NCBI GenBank assembly: GCA_031761405.1
Contig: JASEVX010000007.1
Location: 63,669,573 to 63,733,572, forward strand
Direction: 5' to 3'
Source of the DNA: Serripes groenlandicus
Taxonomy: Eukaryota; Mollusca; Bivalvia; Cardiida; Cardiidae
Length of the DNA stretch: 64,000 bases
The position numbers and the translations under genes were made by a program. Below, piece after piece: positions 1 through 11,900 of the stretch (positions within the stretch are counted from its first letter, which is position 1; each line of letters begins with the position of its first letter). Below the pieces are notes generated by a model. That model had not been told where the DNA came from, made no database searches, and saw nothing but the letters and a program-made list of their open reading frames with translations.

Positions 1-560
1 CCTTCCAGTTTAGCAAAAGTATGATAACAACATCGGGAGTATATAAACAAACAAGAGCTGTCCATAAGACAGCATGCTCGACTGTTTGCCATTTGATCCT
101 CTAGTTAACAGTGGTTAATGCGATGTGTGCATGATAGTACCTTGCATGCCAAACTTAAACCAAATTGTCAAAGTCAAACAAGGGCCATAATTTGTACTGA
201 ATTAATACAAGAGTTATCTAATGTGACTGTCTGTCACCTTTGAAGACATGAATGAAGTTTCAAGTCAAGATCATTAGTGGTTACTGAGATATGACCATGA
301 AAGTATCTTGCATGCAAAACTTTTAGCAACATTTATAAGTCCAAAAAGGGGCATTATTGTGTCAAAATATGATATAGAGTTTTGGGACTTGTCCTGCAAG
401 GTCATTTGTTGATGTCCAATACGTGTGTGAAGTTTCAAAGCAATAGCATCTGTGGTTTGTGAAAAACCCTTGCATGCACAACTTTAACCAACATTAAGTC
501 CAAAAAGGGGCATAACTGTGTCAAAATCTAGAAAAAGTTCACATGTATTGTCAACACATA
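1..560. repeat. Interspersed repeat, family shared with 55975-56130
   Basis: Contains repeating phrases such as CTTGCATGCA...AACTTTAACCAACATTAAGTCC AAA-type modules at about 140, 310 and 470, so it is internally repetitive with a period near 165 bp. Its left end (CCAGTTTAGCAAAAGTATG) and right end (AGTTCACATGTATTGTCAAC) both reappear at 55979 and 56090, where the middle is missing. No coding frame is seen. Confidence 0.6.
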
Positions 561-769
561 GCAAGAATACAATGGTCTAGATGAATCGGATCGTCAGGGC
601 TGTAAACCAACCTATTAAAAATGCGTAGTCTAGTTAGTTGGGGAAAAGTTATTAAATACAAATTAAATGTGTCTAAAGTTTTGTAATAATGGTAAAAGAC
701 ATACGTAGTTTGTATCTTGTTGTTTCTTAAATCAATTAATACAATTTATTGATTCATAAAGTGTTTTTT

Positions 770-1052
770 TCAGTCGGTAGCGACGCGGGCTGTCAGTCCA
801 GGGGTTGTGAGTTCGAAGCCCGGCTCGGCGAACTTTCCGCCAATTAACAAAAGTCAATGCGTCATTCGTCTTCTACCAATGGGCTTAGGCTATGTGGAAA
901 AGCAGCCAGTTGCTTGGTAATATTGTTGTGTGGAGTACTGGTGTGAGAAAACCAGGAAATGCATGAGTAGGTGAACTGGCCGCCGTGATATAACTGAGAA
1001 AATGTTAAAAACGGCGTTAAACCCCAAACAATCAATCAATCAATCAATCGTT
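770..1052 (+). mobile_element. tRNA-derived SINE, family 1 (CAAT tail)
   Basis: Starts with a decayed tRNA-like head (CAGTCGGTAGCGACGCGGGC) and a pol III B box (GAGTTCGAAGCCC), followed by a conserved body (TGCGTCATTCGTCTTCTACC) and ends in GGCGTTAAACCCCAAACAAT plus (CAAT)n. Related copies are at 11097-11388, 17209-17473 and 60795-60990, all on the minus strand. Confidence 0.8.
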
Positions 1053-1080
1053 CCTAATAACCCACGCAGCTCCGCCGAAA

Positions 1081-2700
1081 CTAACAGTTCTAAGCGGAGA
1101 AACTAGATGATATGATAAAAGCACTGAAAGTACTAGTGGGTCAACGTATTGGAAGTACTGGTGGGTCAAAGCACTGAAAGTACTTACGGGACGGTTGTGT
1201 TGGTATTTGTAAATTAAGGCTAGACATGCGGTTTCATGTGTATCTGATCAAGAGATGTCTGTCACTTTGAAAAAATCAGTATACATTCAGTAAGCCCATG
1301 TTTTTTTTAATTTTCTATGTCATCAACATTCAGATCAGATTCCATTATAACCACTGCCAAGTTTGCAATGCTCGTGTGATGTGTTTCATTGACAACCACA
1401 CGCGGAAATAGCCAGCATGTTGTTGTAGATTATAGTGTAAAAATCTGCAGGATGTAACATAATTGATGGTCATTAAAGGTACTTGAAAAAAGACAATTTA
1501 CGTAGTTTTCTTTGAACTATTGATAAATTTCGCTCATCTTTGTAACAGAACTTAGATTATTGTCCATGTACATATAAGATAATCAAGCCCGTGATAACTT
1601 TCAAAGCAGTATAATTGCTCAAATTAACATGATTCTACTTTTAATAATCTTTTAGGTACAATTATGATTAGTGACCCTCTAATGACTGTTACATTAAACC
1701 TGAAGGTGTTAATCGCACCTTCTTACCTAGCAAGATCTGTGTAATTAACGGTCATTAATGTCTGATCCTAAACAATGAAACTTTTCCTGATAACGTAAGC
1801 ACAGAGGATTTTTGCAACACTATTTTGGAGAGTAAAATTGGAATTTAGCAACATGCATTTTTTCCGAGCCAGTTTTAGCCACTGACTAAAATAGCTATTC
1901 ACAAATGTGCCAAATACTTTTTAAATCGGACGTATACTTAAGTTGGACGAGAAGCTCTTTTAAGTGTTTACCATACACATATAAGGAAAACAAGCTCTGA
2001 CCCCTGGCGGCAATGTTTTTCAACTGATCGGTATCATTTGAACAATCTTGGCAGGGAGTCACTCAATAAACATAATTTTCAAATAACAATATGGATATTT
2101 GTTTTAAACGATTTGATTCAAATCGATGCATTAACAGAAGAAGGTTGTGAGGATAATTCAGGTATAAGTGCGCAATTATAATTCTAGTAAAGGAATAGTA
2201 AACATTTAAACAAGGGCAATATGGCCCTGTATGGATCACCTGAGGCATACTTTTGATCAAAGGTGACTGAAATTCAACCGTAAGCACACACATTCTGTTT
2301 GATCTTGACAAGACAAACAATTACTAAGACTAATTTACATGAGTGTGACTTCTATTATATCAATAAGGTTCTCCTTGGAACTGATATGTTAACCTTGTTT
2401 TCAATCTCAGGTGATCAACACAAAATACTCTGACCAAATGTCATGACGAATTCGGTACCATATGTGACTCCAGACCGTTAACAAAGTGTTCATGTGATTT
2501 TTTTCCAGTGACGTCTTGTGAACATACACATGCAACCGCCTGTCTGACCTTAATTTACGAGTAGCAATACAACAAACCCACTGGTACCTTCAGTGCTTTG
2601 ATTAATTGATTGTGATTAACAGTTCAGTACATCCACGATGGACGAACGTATGCATTTGTGTTTGTGTTTTTAATATAATTTTTTTCTTTCTTTTTAAAAT
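1081..2700. other. Intergenic, no gene recognised
   Basis: AT-rich sequence downstream of gene C. It holds a short triplication around 1125-1190 (AAGCACTGAAAGTACT...GGGTCAA) and a small hairpin at 1700-1725 (AAGGTGTTAATCGCACCTT). The open frame at 2320-2063 has no recognisable protein features. Confidence 0.5.
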
Positions 2701-2707
2701 AATTGAA

Positions 2708-2952
2708 TTAATTTTTTCGAAACATAATTTTTGTAACTGCCAGGCTATCGACTCCTCTCCAAGCCTCGTGAACGATTCCTGCGAGACCTTCAGATATCGT
2801 CGCACTGGTTCCCGGGGTGATGTAAAGTCCATTTGGATTTATCAATGTACAGTGAGAGAACCACCAGCCACTATGTCGTTCTACAGCACATGCACTTCCG
2901 TTGTCTTTGGTAGAAAAACATGCTCCGTGGATGTAGCATAAATTGGAAGGTC
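2708..2952 (-). CDS. Gene C exon 5: fibrinogen domain C-terminus
   Basis: 245 nt ending at TAA (2710-2708). Encodes GPSNLCYIHGACFSTKDNGS, then CAVERHSGWWFSHC, INPNGLYITPGT and a terminal VTKIMFRKN. The SGWW...C motif and NPNGLY match the binding-pocket region of the family. It is 6 nt shorter than in A and B, at the position of the usual calcium loop. An open reading frame at 2832-2602 on the same strand is a shifted frame of this exon. An ATTAAA-like poly(A) signal lies about 40 nt downstream. Confidence 0.82.
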
Positions 2953-5900
2953 CTGAAATATAAGGTGAATACTTTTTTTAATCAAAGCTCTGAATTGCTG
3001 ACGGCCTGGGTGCTGCAGGAAGGTTTGAGAAGTAGGGAAAATGTGAAAGGAAATAACAACTGCAGCTTATGTTTATGTATTTACTGTTAAGAAGTTGAAA
3101 GATCATATCACAAATAGTTAATATTATGAAACTGCCAATTTGAAAACAGGAGGACCTTGTTGGCACTATATCGCTTTTAAGACATGACGAATCAAAGGAA
3201 AATTTGACAGCAGGTTAAGGCAGGTTAAGGCAGAATATTTTGAAGTTTTTGCCTTATTATATTGAGAAATATGTCAATGTTAAATCAACTTCCACCAAGT
3301 AGAAATAAAAGCCTCGAAAATATTTAGGTTGTGATTGTTTAAATCCCTAAGTTATGATATATTCGAAAAGAAATTCATGTTTCCAAGGTTATAAGTTTGT
3401 TTTTGATTAATATCGTATTTCATTTTATTTTAAGCTCCTCGGGATCATTTATTCGTCCTCGATTAGACATAAAGCAGACGCTAATGCTAAAGTGTCATTA
3501 CAATATCAGCATTAAATAAAGTCATTTTCTCTTTTAAGTAGGTGTTCCACATTACTGAACGTTCCTTTCAAATTAAAAGGCATTTCTTGATTTGTGTAGT
3601 TCGCATAAAACGTTATTGCATAAATGCCTTTAATAGTAAAATGTACATGGACTGTTTCTTGTCTACTAATCAAAACAGGTGGTACGTGCCGAAACAGGAA
3701 TGTATAAAAGGTAAATACATTCCTGTCGTAACAGGAATGTAAATTAAAAAATGAAATGACTCAATAAATATGACTGATATCTGATTGTTTGTGTTATATA
3801 ATTAAAATGTATGCACTATAAAATATATATTCGAGTTATTTAATTGTTTGATTTAAATTCCTGTTACGACAGGAATGTATTTACATTTCCTGCATCCCTG
3901 TTCCCAAAAAGGGTGTGGTAGCAGCTTGCTTTCTGATTCGCTAGTTAGAAAGCTTTTATTTATTTTTATTAATTTACTTAGGAAGACTTTTGATTTTTAT
4001 TTAACCACAAAATATATTATTCACATAAAAGATAATATAGGATGCTTTTTTCTCTCTCGAATGGAGTGGAATAAACATGCACAAGAGCTTTGCCTGCTTT
4101 TTTATTCACTTTCTTCGATGTCACAACGACTCGATCTTGACACGAGGTGAACATTTCGAAAGATGCTTAAAACCCTAATATAATACACTAAAATGATTAA
4201 TTATAGGTGATATTAATTGTTTATCTGGCTTGAAACTAATTAAGAAAAGAACAAACTTTAAAAACTATAATTTTAGAAAAAAAGAAAATCGGTTCTTTCT
4301 CACCCAATTCATTTCATAATTGCCACCTTTTAAATTGTAATAGGACTCGCAACTGTTATTTCCCGTGCGCCATACATATAGTATATGCATCAATGACTTA
4401 AATAAAGAATTTAGCTGATAGTATATTTCAAGTGTGGTCTCCTTTTTAAACATATGAGGATAAATTTTAACATGTATGAAATACTTATTATAATTATGAT
4501 TAAAAAGGAGAAAATTCATGTCTTCAGCAATTTAACCGTGTTCTCAATGTCTTAAACATTTAAAGGCTTTCAATGTTGCTTTAAACATGGAAAGGGTAAA
4601 ATAGCTTTTTATTGCATGTATATCTAAATCCCAAACTGTATTTGATGTGGTTTTATTGACAAATGCAAAAATTCCAAAATTCTAACCAAAATAAATCCTA
4701 GAATTAGTCCTAAGTTGTATTTGGAAACAGGTTAACAATGTATTACCTCCGTGCAGTGTCACTTGGAAACAGGGGCTAGGACCAACCGCAAAGTAGAATG
4801 CTGAGTCCACATGCGACAAACCAACTTCATCTTCGACATATAAATTAATCTGCGATTGTACTTCCGGTGGCGCCATCTCGTGTATATTCTGTAAACCTTT
4901 AAATAGCAGTACATATATTTAACACTTATTCTTTTTCCATCCAAAGCACTCCAGACTTCCTCTTTTAAGGCATTGGAGACATATCTCCTAGATTGTCAGA
5001 TGACAGACAAAATATAGCTGTTATCTGGCAAAATCGGGAAGCTTTTCTATCAAATTACACATTTTTGTAACGCGGGCTCAGTACTGAGGTAGATAATTCA
5101 CAAGAAATGGGCCTCCTACCCATATTTGTATGCTTTTTTTCAATTACCCCTATCGTGGAAATGACGTCAAACATTTCTGTCGTCTGCCCCAACGACAATT
5201 GTTCTAATATATCCACAGATATAACATATTACGAAGAGACACAACTCGTCTTTCCCTATTTTTTACCCCATGATTTATCCTGTCGCACTTTTGTGTTCTC
5301 TTACAAATTCAGTGTTTAAACTCCCTTTGTATAGAAGTGTTTATACCGTAATGGTAAGTGGGGGAAGCGTATATGTTAAATGTATATAAAACACCATATG
5401 CGAAGAACCCATTAGCTTAACACAGACATTACACTTCTTATTGTTTGTACATACCATATTTTAGATACTCAGGAGGCCCAATTTCATATCGGTATTGCTA
5501 CAAACACTCAAACACAATATACAACAAAATAACCGAAATAGCACAATAGACAAGTATGATCAAATAGCACAGTGGGGACCGTTGTTGTTGACCGGAAGAT
5601 ATTACTTATGTTGTAAATAATCTTACATTTACTTTTTTACCAACACTCTGCCATTAAGATTAATATATCCAATCATCATTTTTTGAACAAAAATAATTTC
5701 GGTCCACCCTTTGTCCCTTTGTTCCAGTGGAGGTTTATATATAAACTTATGCAACTTTACGGGCGAAGGGTGGAATTCGATTTACACAATGAGAGGGGGC
5801 TAATGATTGGCTTATCAAAACACTTGGTCGGACTCGGCTGTTGCCTTTCAATCAAGCTTGATTGAGAGGGGAGAGGCGAGCTGACCGAAAAAAAGGATTG

Positions 5901-8900
5901 AAATTGAGCCAATCAGAGGCCCCCCTATCAAACGATTGTTGGACCATTGATTTTCATACAAAACATTGCAATACACATAGAACGATATAGACATATTTAT
6001 CTTTCAAGAAAAATAAGTGATATATATACATTTATTTTAATAGAACAATATTTGTAAACATTAGTCTTATGTACAATTATTAAAACAGAATACGGGAGAA
6101 ATGTTAAGCAATTGGAAAGTAGATATCGAAAGTCAAACATAGAAGAAATTAATGAATCAGTTATTGAAATTTTGAAAAAATAGTCCCCATAAAAATGTTG
6201 AAAGGAGATAACAATGGCAGCTCGCCAAATGGCTTTATGCCGAAAGGCGCGAGTAAATAAACCCCTACGACGACGACAACACTTATTCTGCTATGCCCTA
6301 CTTCGTATTGGTTTAAACCTTTTTTTCACATTAGTATTCTTGAATCAATAACTTCCAACTTTAATTAACAATCATTCACGAGTGTGCTTCCTGGATGCTC
6401 AACCAGTATTCTGGCAGGATGTTGACACTGTTCGCAGGGGATACGAACCAGAAATATTTGAATTTCTCGAGGTCAAATTACGCCATATACATCCGCGGTC
6501 AAGCTGATCTAGAGCAAAATAGACCCTATACAAACTTTGTTTACGTATAAATGGGTGTATACCATCACCGGAATGCATTGAATATATGACATAGAGTTCA
6601 AATTCATTGTAAATGTGTATAGGATGCACTGGAAATAATTGATTTGATCATTTTAGGTATTTTGACCTTGTTTGATAGTGAAAGTAGAGAATGAGAAACA
6701 CAGATTTCGTCCGGGGCCTTATTTGGTCCAAAATGCCTGTAATCATTTTCACCTGGTGAATTCTTTTCGCACAATGAAGGACCCCCATTTTCTTTGGATT
6801 GTTTGTAAAGCTTTCAGGTAACTCCTTGCAATGATATATGATGTTCTACATGAGAAACGCTTAGAATTTTTGTTGACGTATTGTGACCGGTGTTCTATCC
6901 TGGACCACTTCTTTAACCTCGTAGTACAGTTATCACAGTTATCATTGCAACAGCAAGAAAAGTCACATAACGACCAACACGTTAGCATAGTATTTCACTC
7001 TTCTGTAAAAGAAGGCTGTATTCTGGAGATCATGTCGATGATTCCTTCAATCAAGTGTCCATAACAACTACGTTACAGCGTGAATACGAAGATTTTGTTT
7101 CTATCATAAACTTCGATAGTATTAACCATGGCGTACTTATTTACTTATTTTCCTAGAAGTAAACTCCTTGGATTTTGCAACCAAATGAACTTTTATATAA
7201 TGAAGCAGTCGCGATGGTGTTGATTATAGCATCTTATTTGATAATAACAAGAATGCAACGTATGCCCTTGGACCACTCCCATGAGACCACTCCCCTGAGT
7301 TATGTCAACCACATAGTCAATCACAATAACTCAGTTTGCAGTCAGGTACGCTTATACTAGTGTTTACAATGCTTCCCTTTAAATGGGCCCAGTGACCTCG
7401 TTTATGACCCAACATCACCCATATTCAAATTTGGCCTCGATATAACCAAGACTATCATTCTGGCAACATATCAAAACGCTCAGCTTCCAGAGTGTTAACA
7501 AGATTTTTTTTTCAATTTGGCCTAGTGACCTTGTTTTTGACCGGAGATGATCCATTTTCAAACTTGGCCTAGATATCATTAAAACACCCATTCTGACAAA
7601 GTTTGTCTCATCATGTTCAAGTTCAAAATACAGTGTTCCTTCAATTTGGCCTAGTAACATAGATTTTAAACCGACATGATCCATATTCCAACTTGATCTA
7701 GATATCATCCAGGCAATCATTCTGAAAGAGTCTCAAGCCACTGAAACAAAGAATGCGGTATCTAGACAATTATTCTGAAAATGTTTCGACATGTTCAGTT
7801 AAATATTCGGCTTCCATAGTATTGTCTAGAATTTCCAACGATTTAGCCTATTGACCTAGTTTTTGAATGGGCATACCCTATAGTCAAACTTAGCCTAGAT
7901 GTTATCAACACAATTATTCTGACAAAGCTTATACATGCTCAAGTTAAAAAGGCAGCGTCTCTAGAGTGTTCACAAGATTTTCCTTCGATTGGACCGGACC
8001 GTATGACCTAGTTTATGACCTCACATGACAAAGTTTCAAACTTTGCCAAGCTTTGATGGAGATGTTTGGTCTGAAAGACTTTCACGAATATTGGATGCAA
8101 AATGTTGCCTGTAGAGTGTTCACAACGTGTTGACGACGGAAAAACGACGGACAAAATTTGATCACAATGGCTCACCATGAGCACAAAAAGAAAAAAAAGA
8201 ATGTTGAACGATGCATTTCTGAGGAGGTATCCTGTAACTTAATAAGTTATTCCCTTTCTGCAACAATTAACTAGTAAAGCGAAACGAATTTTATTTGAAA
8301 TGAACATTATTAACGATGAACGAAAAGTTACCGAGCCAGAACTCATCATTGACGTCACCAAATCCATCGGTATACTCTTCAAATGTCCTGTAGAAGTCGA
8401 CAGCTCCATTGTGTCTGTATTGAAACACCTGTATGGAACATACATGAAATCACAACTACAATAAACGGCCAACCAAGAAAAATCAAAAGGTGATCGTAAA
8501 AGTAAATGTCCTCTAAATACAAATACACCGTGTCTTCTGAGACGGGGTCTTGTTGCAGATGAGTACATTGACAACTAGCGAGTGAAGGCATACGCATTGT
8601 CTTCAAGAATATTCACTATCTACTTGTATATAGAAGAATAGTTCCATTGGTTGGTCTACCATTTTTATTTATGTGACGCCGTTACGGAGATGCAATACGA
8701 TACCAAATCGCCAGAGGCGCCTCGTTCGTTTTGCATTGAGTTATAGCAAACACGTTATCCTTAGTGTGTCCCATTTCGCTTTATTCCGTTGTCAATTATG
8801 TTATATCACCGTGCAACCACAAACTCGAGTTAAGCCTACGTATATTACAATAATCAACCTTTCTCACATTATTTTCTTAATTTACAGAGAATATTATCAT

Positions 8901-11900
8901 GTTTCAAGATCAGAATGAATAGCTGACTGACCCGATTTCAAAGATGGTATGGATACACCCAAAAACTAACATAATTAGTATCATGGTAAAATGTCAAAAG
9001 CAGTACATGTACTAGCAAGCTAGTTTATATCCGTGTTGGGTTCAACAGACACTTAAAATAAAAGCCAAATGTGTTTCACGAAAGTCCAGTAATTTTAAAA
9101 GATGTGGAATTTCGTCATTAACGGTTAAAGTGTGTATATGTGTTATGAACATTCAGACGAAAATCTGAAATTTTACTTGGGGACAACTTTCACTAATTCA
9201 AATACCAAGCACTTCGCTCGATATCCAGCATTTGAGTAGCTTCAGTCGGTTATGGGTATTGCGGTCTTTGTGAGCAGAGAATGTTTTGTTGAACCTATAC
9301 GTACGTGCAGTCTCACCAGAGCATATGTGTAGAAGGCGGTTTTACTTGTTAAGTCCTAGCTGTTGTCCGTCCTACTCTGTTAATGCGGGCACCGCATATG
9401 TGATGTAGTGGTAGAGCGTCCGCCTCGGATGCGGGAGGTCGCGGGTTCGATCCCCGGTCGGGTCATACCAAAGACTTTAAAAATGGTAGTAATGGCTGCC
9501 CTCCTTGGCGCTCAGGGTTGTGGGTTAGCATAACGTCTGACTTGCTGTATTCAGGATAAATGGACCAGTAGTACTGGTATCTTACCAAGGAAACACGGTG
9601 ATATAACTAACAATTTTTGAAAACGGCTTTAATCACCAAACAAGCCTTTAAGCGGAGAAGTCACTGATCCCTCCTACTCTATTGGGGGCAGTTAATTTAT
9701 CATTGATTTATTGATTGTTTGGTGTCAACAATATTTCAGTTATATCATGGCGTTTCATGGGAAAGTTACCAGTACTACTGGTCCATTTATCCTGACACCA
9801 GCCGAGACAGTCGTAATGCTAACCCCGCAACCCTGATCGCCAAGGAGGAAAGCCATTACTACCATTTTTAAGGTCTTGCCGGGGATAGGTAGTTTAACAA
9901 AGGGACAGGTAAATAATACACTAAACTCACCGTCCAGCCACCTCCGTCCGTATCCATATCACAATAGACAGAAATATTTCTACCGGATGATAACCTCATA
10001 GTGTATACACCCGATGATGCTGATGGGGAGTTCTGTTTTATACCAAAACAATCTTCCGCTTCATTTTGAGAACCTGATAAAGAACACAAAATTGCAATAC
10101 TAGGACTGTTGACTTTGTTACATTGTTAAAGAATCGAGCAAAGTAAATGAAACTGTATATGTAGCCAAATAATACGTGAACTTACCTTCTTTTGAGATGC
10201 CCAATGTTTGATCAAACTGTTTTCGCAAAAAGTTGTTAAAAGAGCAAGACGGTCGCACGTTATATTGTTTAATCTAACATTTAACGTCGATTTAGCATTG
10301 AAGTTTTGACACAAATATGCATGCTCACTATAAACCCATTGTATCAGAATGTTGTACACAAAGCTAAAAAGTTCAAAAGACCAGTCCGTTAATTGTAAAA
10401 TAACCTAATTATAAGATATGTAATTATATTCCGCAAACGCTGAATGTAGTATTTATGGTTTCTTGGTAAAACATTATAACAATACATATGAGCCGTTCCA
10501 CGAGATCAACCAACATACTGGAATCTGTGTAATGTATCAACCCAGAACAACCTGCAAAGTTGGCGCAGGCTAATCCAGGCCGACACATTCCGTCTCAGGG
10601 TGATAGAGGTATAAAGTAACGAGTCCTGAAACAGAAAATCCACAGGAGGCGAACAGTGTCTGTCCGGGTTAGCCTGCGCGACATGCTTAGGCTGATTGAT
10701 CCTTTACGCAGGGTCCTAAATGTTGGTATTCTTGTTGAATGGCTCATATGTTGTTCTATTTTATTCATATTTAACCATTGCAATATTCTAAAGAAGGTAT
10801 GGAGAAATTCAAACGGTATTTTAACCATCACAATTATTTCTCGATAACACATGACTTTAATAAAAAAAAAAAAAGGGATATGACAAACTCACCAATTACG
10901 TTTATATTATTTGATATATACTCTGTGAAAATAGACCGTAAAATGATTGCGACAAGTGAAGATCGAGAACAGCCTGTGCATTCACGCGCAGCTGTATCTG
11001 ACTTTTCGCCATCGTTAATAAATATCAGAAATATATCAAGTCGGTATGGATAGCTATGGTTATTTGCCTGGAACACAGAGGAATGCCAATGAGCAATTGA
11101 TTGAGTGGGGTTTAACGCCGTTTTTAGCAATTTCTCAGTTATATCACGGCGGCCAGTTCACCTACTCATGCGTTTCCTGGCTTTATCACACAAGTACTCC
11201 ACACAACAATCTTCCCAAGCAACTGGCTGCTTTTCCACATAGACCGAGCCCATTGTAGGAAGACGAATGACGCATGTCGAATTGACTTCTGTCAATCGTC
11301 GGAAAGAAAGTTGGCTGAGCCGGGATTCGAACTCACAACCCCTAGATTGACAGCCCGCATCGTTACCGATTGAGCTACTGGGGCTCGAAATTGTTTAAAC
11401 TAATACTGGTCCGTTTTCCAAGGATCCCGAATAAGCATTCTGACCCTGCGATACAATTGAAACAAGAAGCACAAGAAGGCCAGTATCGCTCAGCTGACAT
11501 TAGGTAAAAAATAAAATACTGTAGCAATATAAATTATAAAGCAAAACAGCCCCGTCCGCTGGTTGCCTTGTTTTTTCAACCAATCCAGATGGCTTTTGGG
11601 AATCGCGTAGATTCTACAAAATAATTAGAAAAACAGCCGACCAATTTGGGAGGAGAGGACATTGAGGGGGTGCTACTTGTGAAACTCAGCCAAGTGGTTA
11701 CAAAGGAAACGTAGTTTAAGCAAAAAGTGAACGCACGCAGGCATGACGGACTATTTCGCAATGTCATAGGCTCGACTGGCTTACAGGCATTAGACATTAT
11801 AATGTTGTAAGCGGCGTAGAACACAATTCACTGCTCAATGAATGAATCGACTTACCCTCGATGCGATAGTATACTGTCCCCGTGGCACTCGGTTCACAGG

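Noticed and set aside
2602..2832. 76-aa ORF on the minus strand
   Set aside because: It is a shifted frame over gene C exon 5; the true frame keeps SGWW, NPNGLY and the terminal VTKIMFRKN.
5107..5319. 70-aa ORF with a signal-peptide-like start
   Set aside because: Antisense inside gene C intron 3, no splice signals or relatives in the window; too little support for a gene call.
9396..9470. tRNA gene
   Set aside because: A and B boxes are present, but the acceptor stem does not pair and a SINE body and tail follow, with copies elsewhere.
11310..11388. tRNA gene on the minus strand
   Set aside because: Good boxes and some acceptor pairing, but the sequence runs straight into the SINE family-1 body, so it is a SINE head.
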